From contig JAJEKV010000006.1 of NCBI GenBank assembly GCA_021234155.1, positions 28,779,746-28,843,745 of the forward strand: a DNA stretch of 64,000 nt, written 5' to 3'. Under the pieces are notes generated by a model. It saw only the letters and a program-made list of their open reading frames with translations, searched no databases and had not been told where the DNA came from. Source of the stretch: Isoetes taiwanensis (lineage: Eukaryota; Streptophyta; Lycopodiopsida; Isoetales; Isoetaceae). A program made the position numbers and the translations under genes. This document shows, piece by piece, positions 45,240 to 58,505 of this stretch (position 1 is its first letter; every line of letters starts with the position of its first letter).

Positions 45240-46480
45240 AGGCGAAAACCATTAACTAATGTAGGTAATGGGTGCCATCTAATTCAGCCAGTTGGAAAAC
45301 ACTTGGTCTAACCACTTGAACAATTTTATAAGGGCCAAATAGCGAAACTTGAGTTTAGGAGGAAAATTTTGTACACGGAATCATAAAGAAGAACCAAATC
45401 TCCTTCTTTGAATGTTTTTGTCTTCAAGCGTTTGTCATGTAAAGATTTTTGCAGCTGTTGTCCATGAAGAACACGAATATAAGCATTCCTTGAAGTTCAT
45501 CAAGCTGTTCTAATTGATAGACCCGTTCTTTGGCATTTGGTGGATTATGAAGCGTGCTTGGTTGAAAAGCAGTGTTGGAAGGATATATTCAAATGGCATG
45601 AGAGCTTCTGACCATAAACCAATTTAAAAGGGTGTGACCCGTAGCAATCTTGAAACAAGTATTGTAGGCCCAAAAACGGTAGGAAGTTTTAATTTGCCAA
45701 TACAATGCGGGAAAGCGTCACAAATTTTCTTGAAATGGTGACGAGTTTTGTTGGTGCTTTACGCCAACCCATTACCTTGAGGATAGTAGGTGTGCTCTTG
45801 TGATGATGTATCGAGGAGATAATCCGTTGACTCTTTGATAGTATGATTGATGAAATGAACACCACGGTCAGAAAGCCAGCTCAGGTAAGGCGCCCGAATC
45901 AGCGTGATGATTTGTTGATAGAGGACTCGGCTGTGCTTGCGGCGGTGTTATGCGGAAGTGCACAAGCTTCCGCCCATTTGGTGGCGTGGTCGGTGAGAAC
46001 CGAATGTATGTCAGACGCGAGTGTGCGCAGCGGGAGGATCTATAGGTCCCACAAAGTCCATTCCCCATTTCTTTGAAGGGAAGTGGGCGTGGCGGCCGGC
46101 GTCAAGGAAAAAGCGTCACGGGCCATTAAAGCGTCCCACCAGCAAAGCGTCACCGTCTTGGGCGTGAGCATCTTTAAAGGCGTGGGCCAATAATGCGGCG
46201 AGAAAAGGATTTTTGCGTCTTGAGTGGTGTCACCATGAAAATGACCACCCGCAGAGCCCTTGATAGGCTTCTCGAACAATACGGAACTTCATGAGGTAGA
46301 ACCACGGTGTCGAAGGATGGTGTCATACCCATTTTGTAGAGATGTCCAGAGCAACCATGGTATGAGTCTGGACCTCACAGGAGAAAGTGATAAGCGGCGT
46401 GCATGCGGCTGGCGGGAAGAAGGCGTCTCATCTTGGTGGAAAGAGCACACATGAGGAGAATGCTTGCTGAAAATCATAAA
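45240..46480 (-). pseudogene. Ty3/gypsy integrase, frameshifted (Ogre/Tat/Athila-like)
   Basis: Read across frame changes on the minus strand: KKWGMDFVGPIDPPAAHTR (about 46060), LTDHATKWAEACALPHN (about 45970), SDRGVHFINHTI (about 45860) with the second catalytic Asp, HTYYPQGNGLA (about 45795), PFKLVYGQK (about 45610), FPPKLKFRYL and FQLAELDGTHYLH (about 45280). This is the complete catalytic-core and C-terminal order of a Ty3/gypsy integrase without a chromodomain. Single-base indels break it every 20-60 codons. Confidence 0.85.
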
Positions 46481-46529
46481 ACCAATGTGGTGTTGCGTGA
46501 CTAAAAGAGTTGAGCACATCGGGGAAAGG

Positions 46530-47250
46530 CGTCACAAGATTATTGCGGGATCATCCGTAATGGATCGTGAAAGATATCCGGGAACAACATGAGATTTCTT
46601 AGCGGCCTTATGAGCGATTTCAAAGGAGCAAATTCTTGGAGAAGAAGGACCCAACGAGCAATGCGGCCCGTGAAGCGTGGATTTGTTGATCAAATAGAAG
46701 TGCTTGGTGGTCCACAAAAGAACTTGATTTGGCCCAAAAAGGTAATAGCGGAGGCGTTGGACCGAGAAAATGAGACCCAAAGCTTCACGCTCAGGTATTT
46801 TGAGAATAGTTGCTTCCGGCAGAGGTGAGTTTTCGGTGGCGTAGCGATTTGTTTTATCGCGGTGCGCATCATATTCTTGAAAAAACGACTCAATAGCAGG
46901 AAGGGTATCATATGAGCGTGAAAGGGGCTTGTCCCCATTGAGGGAACAAGAACCCGGTGCACGAGTAAAGCAAAAGCTTCGGCTGTTAGGCGGCTTAGCG
47001 CAGGAATTCCAAGCCAGTGGATCGATCACCGATGAGTTTATGAATGGGATCTGCAATGGCTGCCGGTCCAGGTATGAAGGTGGGTAATAATTGACCTTTC
47101 GGGAAAAAGCGTGTCTCTTTGATATTGGCTGGTGCTTGAGCTTTGAGCACACAACCGATTTTGGCGGGGTCGGTGGTGATTCACTGCTTTCGCGACAACA
47201 TGGCCTAACGAGAACACGGAAGTGGCTTAAAAGGTGCATTTCACCGGGAT
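46530..47250 (-). pseudogene. Ty3/gypsy RNase H region, frameshifted
   Basis: The minus-strand frame includes REALGLIFSVQRLRYYLFGP, then a TKHFYLINKSTLHG stretch. This corresponds to the E.E.L...F..QR.RHYLLG and KYLL.K..L.GR blocks of Ogre/Tat/Athila-type RNase H. Upstream, in part in other frames, is HAFSRKVNYYPPSYL, the RT-connection motif (HAFLGKVNYYR.F). Confidence 0.78.
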
Positions 47251-48070
47251 TGAGACTAATGCGGACTCATCACATTTCACGGAAAGGCGGGTTCCAATTT
47301 ATCCAAATGGTCAGCCATGGAAGCGTGGCGGAGAAGTCATCTTGAAAATTTGAAAGAAGGATTTTCCTTCATGAAATCATGAAAAAGCGAGAGCATGATT
47401 CGTTGAAATGTTGAAGGAGAGTTGGATAATCAAAAGGAACCACCTTGTAGGCAAAAAGTGCCCAGGGTGGTGAAAAGTGGTCTTGAGTTGATCAGATTCT
47501 TTGATGGAGATCTGATTGTGGCAGGAAAAACCATCCATAAAGGGTACATCTCATGTCCGACCACTTCTTCCAGAACTTGGTGCGTGAGGGGAAGTGGAAA
47601 ATGATCCGCTCCGTGGCACGATTGAGTTTCCGATAGTCTACAGGGCGGATCTTACCATTGTGCTTAAGACAATGGCGATAGGGCTCACCCATTGAGAATG
47701 TTTGACCTCATAGATCAGAACCTGGCAAGGATTTTGTCAATTTCCGCCTTGGCCGATCCACGGTAGTGGGTTGAGCGCTAGCATGCGTTGCTACCTGAAT
47801 GCGTGCATCGATTTGGTAGGAATGGTGAGGTTCCCAAAAGCTTTTGTTGATTCCCGAAGATCTTTGTAACTCCGGCGAAAATGTGTTTGAATTTTTTGAG
47901 CAGTGGCGGCCCGATACGATAAGGAGCGGAAGGTTTGCGACAATGCGAGACGGGTTGATTATTTGCCAACATCCACAATCGACTTGGAGTCCCGAATATG
48001 GGGTATGACTTGATGGTATCACGGACAATGTGTCGAGGAGGTTGGAACCATAACGGATCTCGCGCATTAC
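47250..48070 (-). pseudogene. Ty3/gypsy reverse transcriptase, frameshifted
   Basis: Motifs in order on the minus strand: LLKKFKHIFAGVTKIF (47900), YEVKHSQWVSPIAIV (47700, across frames), NGKIRPVDYRKLNRATER (47640), a MDGF-like segment with NQISI (47530), and FQRIMLSLFHDFMK with a DDFS-like motif (47400-47340). These are the palm and finger motifs of Ty3/gypsy RT. Indels interrupt all of them. Confidence 0.82.
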
Positions 48071-50650
48071 TGCGTGGTGAAAAAAGAGGTTCTTCCGGTT
48101 TCATCTAGCGATGGTTGCTTCATGGCGGCGTGTACATCAACGAGTTGCGGGGAGTGTCGGCATCCCCGAAAGTGATCAGCAGCGTTGGATTCGATTGCAA
48201 GAGGAGGGTAGAAGGGGTCAAGCAAGGCAGATACGGCTGGTCTGATCAAGGTCATTTCTCCCAAGGATGACATATTAGGTTGGGATGATAGAGGCTGACC
48301 TTGGTGGAGCTGAACTTGATAAATATTACGAGCTTCTTCGAGATGGTCAATGGGAGAGGAGGTTCCGCATTGTCAGCAGAAATGATCACTTTGTTTGCAA
48401 GTCCATGGTGGCATTGAGATGACCATCGTGATGACTAAGCGATGAAGTGGCCATGTGAATACTCTTTACTGTGGCGGAGAAAAGAAGCGCCTACTATCAT
48501 TTCGGATAGTCACGCCGGATCTTTCCACACTCCAAATTCCATGGAAGCGGAGATCACCTATGTTGATGTGAAGAAGAATAGGTGTAGCGTAGCAGGGGTC
48601 TATAGCCATTGCCATTATGGTGATGTCATATGGGGCCGCGAAAAAGTTGTGTGATGCCCATTTGTTTCGGAGTTTATCAGGTGATGAGATTAGTACACTA
48701 CCTCCATCGATTTGAACATGGTTGACTTGGCGATTTCCAAGTAGCATGGGCCAGAGTGGGTGTAGAGGTAACCCGCCGGCCCAACTAAAGCGGTTAGGGG
48801 TGGTAGCGGTCCTTGAGAGGCGGGCCGAGTTTTAAAATGGTTGCCAAGCAAAAGAATTTTGATCTTGGCAAGCTCCTCTTGGAGTTCGAGGTACATGAGA
48901 AAAAGGATCTGTTTGGTTCCTTTGAAAGTGCGGGAGGTGCGTGGAGGGGCAACTTCTTTGAGTAAGTCAGCCTCAGTACAATATTGGGATATGCGAGGCG
49001 TGGAGGTTGAGATGTTGAAGGTATCTTGTCTTTGTTGAGCTCTAGTGGGTGGCATGAACATTTTGCCAATGCGGCCTTGGCCGAGCCATGAGATTCAAAA
49101 TGCTTTTTGGCGAACTTTGGGCATGACATTTTGGCATGAGCTTTTTCAAGTCGGGTGCAAGTGAACCGCCGTCCTCATGAGGAAGGTGTGAAAGCTGCCA
49201 AAGCGGGGTTCGTGTCATACGAATAATAGTCAAGGGGCGTGATGCCTTGAGTGCAGCGTGAAACTAGACCCAATTTGTTCTGAGGGAGGATTAAGTGCAC
49301 GAAAAATTTCCCTCTTGGGCTTGTTGATCAGTGAGGAGTTGATTTCTTTGGAGCTTTGGTTGATAAGCGTGGTCTTGAAGCTCTTCTTATAGAAGCGGAG
49401 TGTGAGCCTTGTTTGCCATTAACAAAGCGAGTTGGCGGTAGCGTGAAGGCGGACCGATGTAGTCTGATTTTGCGAGGAATTTTGGACCTGAACTTGTGGA
49501 AGTTGAGGAACCGCGTGGTGGTGGTATGACCCCCATTCTTAGCGGTGATAACCACTTTAGCTTTAGGATCAAAAGGAGGGCGTTGGTTGGATCCCCTTGG
49601 TTGGTCTGTTCGATGATAGGGGATGCGTGGTGACCACTTTTGAAGAGGTGGGCATTTTGGCGATAGTGCGATTGTGGGTGAGGGTGTGGTTTTGCGCGAT
49701 AAACCATTTTATTTCTTGAGCGGTTATTGGGATGATGCGGTGCACTCTTAGTGTATGATGCACATGTTGCGCCGCTTGCAATGAGGCGGGCCATTGGTGG
49801 TGCACTCCTCGGTAGCCAAATGACATGATATTTACAAATATGGCACCCGTTTTGGCTACTTGGCTGTGGATTAGCGTGTTGAGGCTGAACAGCCGTTTGT
49901 GGAACCATGGCGGGTGGAATGAGCGAGGAGGCTCTTGAAACACGCCCTCGGGGAGGAAACATTGTGGCGGAGTATTGATTGGCAAGGTGGTAGCTTTGCT
50001 CAAAGTTTTTTGGGCCTTGATTGATCATGAAGTGAATAGCGGGGAGAAGTCATGGAAGCAGGACCAAAATCTGGCTCGTGTAGGAGGTACTCCTTGAGAA
50101 CTTACTTAGCGAGAATGTGAAGTGATCATAAAATCCAGGCGAACTCAGAGTAGGCTCTTGTTGAAAGTTCATTGAGTTGCTTGAGATGAAAGTTGATCAT
50201 CATCCGTGGTCCCGTAATGAGAAAGCGATGCGCATTTTGGACCAGTCTTGTTTCCAATGGCTTTGTTGGACATGAGCCATTGATGAGGGAAGACCCGCTT
50301 GGTGTGAGGGTGGAAAAAGATGTGGAATTTCCGGTTGAGGGTTGGCGTGACCATTTAAGGACAGCTAGAGCCTCAGGAATTCTTCCCATGTGGGCACGAG
50401 CACTTTGGTCTAGCGGTTTTGCCTTTAGGTGTTTGCGAAGGTGGGATAAGTCAGTTTTAGTCACGAAGGTAGATGTGAAAGTCTTTGGGGTTTGGGCGGG
50501 AACAAGGATAGTGAGGATATTGAGGTTGGGGATTGGATGTGGCGGTATTGCACGACGGACCACGATGAAGGGTGGTGCGGTTAGCTGGAAATGCGCCGGA
50601 ACATGGTTTTGAGATCACATGGGTTGTAAACAGGAAGAGCCGAGTGGGGA
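48071..50650 (-). pseudogene. Degraded gag/protease region of the minus-strand gypsy element
   Basis: Upstream of RT on the same strand. Frames include a Cys/His-bearing stretch (NGCHICKYHVIW ... GATCASYT, about 49830-49740) that may be a damaged zinc knuckle, and MINFHLKQLNELSTRAYSEF (about 50200-50145), gag-like. Much of it is CpG-rich and frame-broken. Assignment rests mainly on position. Confidence 0.45.
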
Positions 50651-50968
50651 GCGTAGGGGGAAAGGATATTCACGGTAGGCGCAAGAGAGGAACATGTGGA
50701 TAGCCGATGCCACCGGGGGGAATGATAGTTCTGAAAGGAAAGGCGTATAGCTGAAAGAATGAATGTAAGAGCATGTTGAAGTGTGAAAATACTTGTTGAA
50801 AGGTTGGCCGGGATAAGGCTCGATAGTGATGAGGGCGAGTTGTGAGCAATGTTTGCAGCGCAGAGTGGCGAGGCGGGGCGAGGCGGACCTGAGGGGTGGG
50901 TGGCGTGATGACCCTCGGCGAAATGGCTACCTCTATGTGGCGAGATCCATACATGTCAGCGAGCGGTT
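50651..50968. other. CpG-rich unassigned sequence at assembly gap
   Basis: Nothing recognisable. By position it could include the leader of the gypsy element. Confidence 0.35.
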
Positions 50969-51068
50969 NNNNNNNNNNNNNNNNNNNNNNNNNNNNNNNN
51001 NNNNNNNNNNNNNNNNNNNNNNNNNNNNNNNNNNNNNNNNNNNNNNNNNNNNNNNNNNNNNNNNNNNN
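50969..51068. other. Assembly gap, 100 N
   Basis: Exactly 100 N, a conventional placeholder for a gap of unknown size. The flanks have the same CpG-rich, frame-broken character on both sides. Any ORF spanning it is meaningless. Confidence 0.99.
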
Positions 51069-54000
51069 TCCGGCTGGCGATGGCGTAGCGAGATCTCTGC
51101 CGTCCCCGAAAGAGTGCTGGCGTGAGACGGTGGCGGCGAGAAAAATGTAGAGAAATCGGACGGCCCGTGGCGGTGTTTGGATACGGGTTGAGGAACTCTG
51201 GAAAACGGCTTGAGGACGGCTGACGAGGGATGTGCTTTTCTTTCGCGAGGTCTTTCTTGCTGAATTTCGACACTAATAGCCAATGTTTGAGTCGGTAGTG
51301 GAAGCGATCAATTATGTGTTCATACACCTCAATAGCGATATATCGTTGCCCTCACGCAGCTGGAAGGGAGCTCTACTTTTTACAAGGATTCTGAGATGTG
51401 AATAACAACACATCGGGCATATGACTTAGCGGCTTCATTATTTTCCATCTCCAATGGATTTGTGGTATTTGCGTGATACCTGGCGAACTTGGGAGCCCCA
51501 TTCATCCTAAATTTTCAACCACATGTCTGGGCTTGTTACTTCCTGTCAAATTAGACGCCCATTCTCTTCGACTACCCATTCTCGACATTTACTTGACCAA
51601 AGTTTATTAAGCTTCGCCCTCACAATTTCTGCCTTCCATTTGATTTGTATTTTCGTGTGCACATGGTGATAGGTGTATGCTTTGCATGATCTCGAGGCTT
51701 CAATTCAGTATGTGTAGCATCAACCTCCTCCACATTTCTTACACCTATTCCATAAACTAACTTTCCGGCTGACTATCACGAAAGCAAGACAAGGGGACTT
51801 ATGTGTGCTGCACCATGGTAGGTGCGTGTGACGGTCAGACCTAATAGTGTGTCTTCTTGGTTCCTTCAAGGTATCACAATCATAGCTAACTGCACGCTTC
51901 ACCTATATTATCGACCAAAAGATACATTGCACATGAATATACAAGTAAGCAAATGATGTAACCTAGTAAGAGAAGTCATTATTGAAATACAAATGTTACT
52001 AATATTATTGTTGTCCTTTATTTTCTCTCTTGGCGTGATACCAGTCGAAGTAGCAGTGTACGCGTTACGTGAGGGTGTGCTGTACATGGCATCTGTTTGG
52101 TGGTATTCTCTTCTGACGACCCACAACACCATCATGTTCCCCTTGCCGTAGGGAAAACAAAATTCCATGCAATGCAGTTCCCATTGAGTGCGATAGAACC
52201 TTCCCTAAGTAGTAAAAGCCACTGGATGACTTTGAGCTGGGCGGCTTGCCGTCCGGACCAAAACACATGCTTTGTGTGAATTTTATACCTTTATTTCTCC
52301 AAATAATCATGTGAATTGTCTTTGGGCAATCTTTGCTACAAATAAAGTATCATGCTCGATCATCCAGGACATATAAAAATGAGTCTCTTTCACCAACTTG
52401 CGTCCACCTACTTCCAAGATTGGGACATTCACATCATTAGCATGCACGTAGATGATATGCACAAGGATGAACATTGATCATTCCTCAATGTGTGTTTGGC
52501 GAATTTCTCTTGAATCTTGAAGAGAATTGTAATTTTTGACAAAATCAATGACAGAATATGACGGTGTTGGATGGGAAAAGTTTACCCAAACACTCTTTAA
52601 ATGCGATTTGCTTGCCATGCTTGATTGGTTATGAGGAATGTACGGTACTACATAGGCATGTTCCATGAATTCATGCAAGGGCGTGCTCTTATACATAACT
52701 TCATTACACATCCTTGGCGTTGACAATGGGTTTACCCTTACCAACATCCTTCATATAAGTTTCTTTCACACATTTTAATGATATAAAATTTGTCTTAAAT
52801 TTCGAAATGCAAGACCTAATTAATCTATATTTTCAAAATTCTTCCGGTCAATCTTCATTTTTTGGCTTTCTTCCGGTTGTTTCAAAGAATGACGAGCCCA
52901 CTGTAATCATTACATTCCATCTTCAAACGCAGACTTATACCAATCTGGCATTGTCATTCTTTGGACACCATAACTCCTCCATGTCACTCACACTATTGAA
53001 ATTGTGGTGTATGTCTATCTTGGGCACGCACCACAAATAACACACCTAGTGCATTTTTCCACCATGAATGCTAAGATCTCGTCTCATCTTGTTCAATGCA
53101 CGCCTCACGAACTCCATTCTCATGTGATAGATCTGCGACAACCGTATATATCCTTGAGTTTTTTAACAAATTTAGACTTCAAGGTTTCAAACAACCTCAA
53201 ACCCTATCTTCATGTCCCGGATATACGTTTGAATCTTTTATAAAACATTACGTGTTTTAAAAGCAATCCATGATAGATAATCAAATTTCATAACAAATAA
53301 AACTGTCAAATTTTGTGATTCTTCCAGGGGTGAATTGCATGCAGGTTATGGGCACGTGCTTAGCAGCGTTCAGATGTCGCCCAGTTTGACTTGCCTTTTA
53401 TTGGGAGACACTTGCGGTTTCAGAACCGAAGTTATGTATGCACCTTTTCTCGGTTTCCATCCGGTGCTCGTTCTAGACTTCTTATTGAACATGGACGAGG
53501 ATCCTCAATCTGACCAATCTCTCACTAACATCCCGCGGCTTAACACAGCACGGCCTTCTTTTCAGAGTTTAGAACTCTTCTTTAGCGGTGACACGTTATA
53601 CGATGGGTGTAGGCATCATCAAGATTGGGACCTTGCTTGATTGATATCACGAGGTCATAGCGTTTCTTGTAAACAGAGTCTCCTTCCACATTATTAACAA
53701 CATGCTTGTACATTTTCATTCTTTAATTTCCCTATGACACCATGTCGGTGATTCTGTTGCTCTTGCAAAAACCTCTTTTTCTATCCTCAAATTCAAATTA
53801 AGGCATACCATATTGGTGAAATCCACAATTGCTTAGCCAATTTTTGTTTACGCTTGGTGACTTTTCTTTGCCCTTATTAACTTCGAGGGCCGATTTCTCT
53901 TGCTCTCTTTCTCTTCCTTTAATCCTTACCGTGCTGGGAATTCTTCTACGTAATGAGTGTTGGGAATGCAATTGCACCTTCTTTACTCATCGGGCATGTG

Positions 54001-57000
54001 ATGGGGGTTCGAGAACTAAATAAGCGGAGATGAGGTGCACCAAATTTTGCGATTCGCGAGATGCATATGGATCCACAATTTCATGAGCATCCGGTGGATT
54101 TGAAACCTCATCTTTGCCACTGACAAAGTTTGGGAGAATTCATCTAGATCAATACCAAGAAGCGTGACGGGTCTTACGGATCCACGGCTACCATCAAAGC
54201 GTAATGTACAAATTCAGCGGCGTATTTTCAACCGTCCATTGAATTGCATCGAGAATTGTTTTTGTTTGGCAACTATTCTCCATCTAAAATTTTCAAAATT
54301 TTCTTGGAATTTCGCTTCGGTAGCCAAGTGGGCGGAGAATCGACCCCTACAGTAGGATGTTACGACATGTGCTTAATTTCCCAAGTGATGTGGGAAAGCA
54401 AACCTTTCAGCGGGTTCTTCCATAGTTCTTCAACCTTCACAAATTCTTGACCTTCAAAAACAAAAAGATTTATACTAAAAGCACTAGCACCCATTGACGA
54501 CATAACCCCCACCTATGCTTTTACCCATTAGCGTGCGAAATTATACCTATGGTCATTTAACGAAATGGTAATGTGATGAAATGCTAAACCTATGGTCATT
54601 TAAACGAAATGGTAATGTGGTGAAATGCTATACCTATGGTCTATTTCATGAAATGGCAATAATTGGCTTTGGAAGAAGATGCCGTCTGAGAGATGAAAGA
54701 ATGTAAAAAGCAGATAACATCACAAAATGCCCGGCGTGTATCACGGCTCATATGGTCTTAGAAAGAATTTATCGGATAGAGGTTACGGACTCCCTGGAAG
54801 CGAGGTGGGTGTAGCCGGTTTTGATTAAGGTCTAAAATGGAAGCGAAGATCGGTGTTTTGGTGAAAGAAACGGTCACTCTTTGTTCATTATGCCAAGGGA
54901 ATACGAGGAAGGAAAAATAGTGCGCTTCATCATTAGTAATGATTGAATGCCGGTCACTTTCATCCAATACCATATAGCACTATAATGGCACGGAAGGTAT
55001 ACGGTAAAAAAAAACTGAAACCCTGACTTTTCCAAAATGTTAGCATGAAGTTCTTTGCACTTTTAAATGTTGGTTACTATATCCTAGCATTATAACGGGG
55101 GTTTTTCTTGTGTTTTGTACGGCTTTTATAGTTTTTCCTATGATGATTGCCGTTGTATTATTCGGTACGCGTGCTAAGCGTTCTTTCTAGGTGTAATCTT
55201 TAGCCATTGATTTCAAAGGCGGCAAATCATTATTTTGTAAGTATTTTCCCTTACATGTTTCCTTTTTTTATTAAATGTGTGATACCGTAATGTTATTATT
55301 TTTAAAGGTTCGTTAATGGCGGATAACCTAATATGGCGGCCGGCGGATCTGGCATCAATATGGCGGCGGATCTGGGATTTTTGATTTGAGTCAACATGGC
55401 GCATCAACAAGGCCACATCTTTTGAATCACGAATATTTGAGAATGCTTACTCAAAAGCGAGTTGCTGAGACGCTTACTTTGGAATCAGGCCGGGTTAAAA
55501 ACGTTTCTTATATGAGCTTTCGAGATCTTAGGCCAAAGGTTCCCTATCCGGGTTTGTGATTGGCGGCTTCGGATCTTAGGTGAGAGCCTTTCTTATCGGT
55601 TGGAGCCTTGTCTCCCATATGGTATCTTATGCTAGCGAGTTTTAGGCGGAACGTAACACAATGAACGAAGAAGGTTATCGGCTTGGTATTTGAATCTGTT
55701 GGCGAGATATTCCTCATAGTAAATATTTTTTAAGTCGGTGTGAATCTAGAAGCGGTTCTGTGGAGGGTCAATAAGGATACAAGATGGTGATGTTTTGAAG
55801 AGTATGGTGGCGGGAATGATGACGTGCCACCGCCATATTCCTGTGTTCTATCATAAAAAGAATTTATGTGTTTCTATTGCGAGGACGATGACGCTTGGGG
55901 TTGGAGTAGGCTTGAGATCTGTAGGTACATAAACAGTAGCGTAAATGGCATTGTTCTGGGAAAGCCGAACTCTTGAAGCATAAGCAAGATAATTTCAAGC
56001 TCGATGACTTGGGATTCGATTCCCCAAGGAGCTTATGAGTAGCTGTGAATTGGCCCGATGTTTGGGTGAAGAGCTGATAACTAGCGTATTCATTACACGT
56101 GGCGCTATCCAGTAATATGTTTGGGTTAAAGTATGTATGAGCGATGTGGACCCATTGGAGTTGACATTATATATCTGATGCATAAGTTTTATTCTTTGGC
56201 GTATTTTATGCCTCATATTTATTGTCCTATGGTTTCCATTGGCGTGGCTGGGGTTGGAGTCTTCGGATGTTGCCTATTCTGGAGTCTGATTCTGGCAGAC
56301 GACCATGATTTAGTAATAAGAACATTTGGCATACTAGTGGATGATATTGGTCCTGGTCCAGGGGTCCCGGGCCGAACTAATCAAGATACGCCATCTGTTA
56401 GGCACTGGGAACATATGGATTTTCTCATCCTCGCCATCATCGCTACTATCAAAGCCTCAATATATATTATGGCTATCACTCGCCACCACAATAGGTAAAC
56501 AGAACCACAATAGCAGAAATCAAAGCTTTAATACAGGGTTAAGAAAAAAGAGACCACATCTTGGTATCATTCAGATGGCCATTGTCTACGAATGCTCGGT
56601 ATATCATGGCCCATGTATTTCTATACATGAGAGTGGCCCTTGCTCGCACTTCAAAGAGGCAGGGCTAATTACGGCTCATGAATGGTGTCCTTTCACAATG
56701 TCCATTACCAAGTGAGTCAAAGGTCGGCCGGTGGTATTGAATAATTGCCTCTCCCACAAATGGGCTCTACTACATAAATTGTCTTTAGCATCTCCTCATT
56801 CCCGAGTAGAGACATATTGAAATGCAATCTCCATAGAATAGGCCCTCGCCACAATCCGGCTAAACCAACGCTTGCTTGACCAAAAAAGGAAAAAGCTCAA
56901 GTCTCATTTGCCTATTCGGTAGGAAATACCAACAATACGAGCTCTAACCTTCCATTTAAAGCCCATTCTGAGAAAGGTACATTCCAATGTATACGATTCT

Positions 57001-58149
57001 CAACCGATGTAAAGCGAGCTTGATCCTTGTAGACCGGATAATGTATAATAATAATTCAATATTTTTTCTTTCTACAAAGTGGATGAACAACGATTCAATA
57101 GTTGCCTCTAATGTTACCTGGAATGAACAAAGGTGCAACCATTGCAACAAAGTACAAATTATAGACAAGGCAAAATGGACAATATCACTTAGCAATGGGT
57201 TCCTAAAAGAAACGTTTATACCTAAAATCTCATTATTGGTTCACGTATATAATGCTGTGAGTGGGTTTACTTTAAATAAATATAAAAGCATGAAAGTAAA
57301 GGCACCTCGGGAGAATGTGTTGTTGCTTACATATGGAACAAGAAGGTCAAGGATGAGCTTAAATATATGGTGATCAAGACTTTTATCTTGCATATCCGCC
57401 ATCCTTGAGGAAAGCGATCTCAAGATGGGACAAGCTCCCATGCATAACAGAATGGGTAGATTGCCAAAACACCAGAAATGAGCAAAGAAGTCGTACATGT
57501 GACACAAAATGGTGAAGATGAACAACATGTATTTGGAATTAGTAGTCATAATAGAAATTTTCACTCGTTGTAACTAGAATATTCCAATGGCGGTTCAGGA
57601 GATCATAGAATGTTCTTATTGAGGCATTCACACTACAAGTATTTATTACAACTTGGTTTCTCAGAAATGTATAAACTTCATTTTACCACTTGCTTTACGT
57701 AGAATGCCAACATTTTCTTTATTAAAAGAATGTTAATTTATTTTACAAGAATGTTTGAGGTAGTAGGGAACCTACAACAATGTTCAACAATTGGTTCAAA
57801 GGTGTTCGCGAAGCCCACCCTCACTAATTGATTCTACTCATTGGTTCCATGTGCAACTGATAAGCATTATAAGATCAAGTGTGGCAATCAATATCTTTAA
57901 CAAGGGGTTGGTAGTGAAGTCCATGACTCATTCTTGTTTTGCCCTCTATTTCCTCAGAGGCCTTCACCATTGAAGGGGTTTCTCCACTCAACGCTTAGAA
58001 ATATAGGATAACACCCTACGTACTCAACATCAGGGGGGAATGACCCATAGCTGCGTGGCGAGAACCTGGGAGCCAGCCTTAGATAGTTCAACATCATCAT
58101 CAACATTTCACCGGGGAGGTGCGTAGGTCGAGAGTCCAAAGATCCACCA
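51069..58149. other. Unresolved degraded sequence
   Basis: I find no reliable domain over about 7 kb on either strand. CpG-rich, frame-broken sections alternate with AT-rich ones (for example 56900-57700). Presumably old or badly called retrotransposon sequence, perhaps with the 5' LTR of the minus-strand gypsy element. The only clear structure is the tandem repeat at 54544-54660. Confidence 0.45.
54544..54660. repeat. Short tandem repeat, about 46-bp unit, 2.5 copies
   Basis: The unit ACCTATGGTCATTTAACGAA / ATGGTAATGTGATGAAATGC recurs with small changes starting near 54545, 54590 and 54635. Confidence 0.78.
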
Positions 58150-58493
58150 ACTTCAAATCTGAACCGGAAAAGGCTATACGGGGCTTCAAATTCCTATGAA
58201 TTCGCCTTTGTCATGGCAATGTTTTGCCGGGATCAAGCTTTTGAATATTGGTACTGGAATTGATATTTATAGGCGGGCGCGACACGACCAATAACCTATG
58301 TCAAAAGGTGGCGTCTACGTTCCTAGATAGTGACATTTTAAGTTTGAGTCATAGGCAGAATGTCCAGGGAGCTGTGGTGTTGAAAACGACTAAGGTTAGG
58401 TGCCCATGATTTCTAAATTAATATTGTATAAAGAGCGGTTTACAAAATCTCAATACAAGCTTTTTCCTTGTTTTGAATTTGTCTTTGTTCATT
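58150..58493 (+). mobile_element. 5' LTR of the copia element (left edge approximate)
   Basis: Matches 62578-62945 in order: GTTCCTAGATA, ATTTTAAGTTT, ATTTCTAAATTAA and the end TTTGAATTTGTCTTTGTTCA. The left edge is approximate because the copies differ strongly. Confidence 0.62.
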
Positions 58494-58494
58494 A

Positions 58495-58505
58495 TGGTAT
58501 CGAGG
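58495..58505 (+). promoter_or_regulatory. Primer-binding site of the copia element
   Basis: TGGTATCGAGG right after the LTR, compared with the expected TGGTATCAGAG. The A of CAG is absent, as at 23352. Confidence 0.68.

Noticed and set aside
50826-51327. Four ORFs of 84-123 residues across 50969-51068
   Set aside because: They read through the N gap as unknown residues and have no biological meaning.
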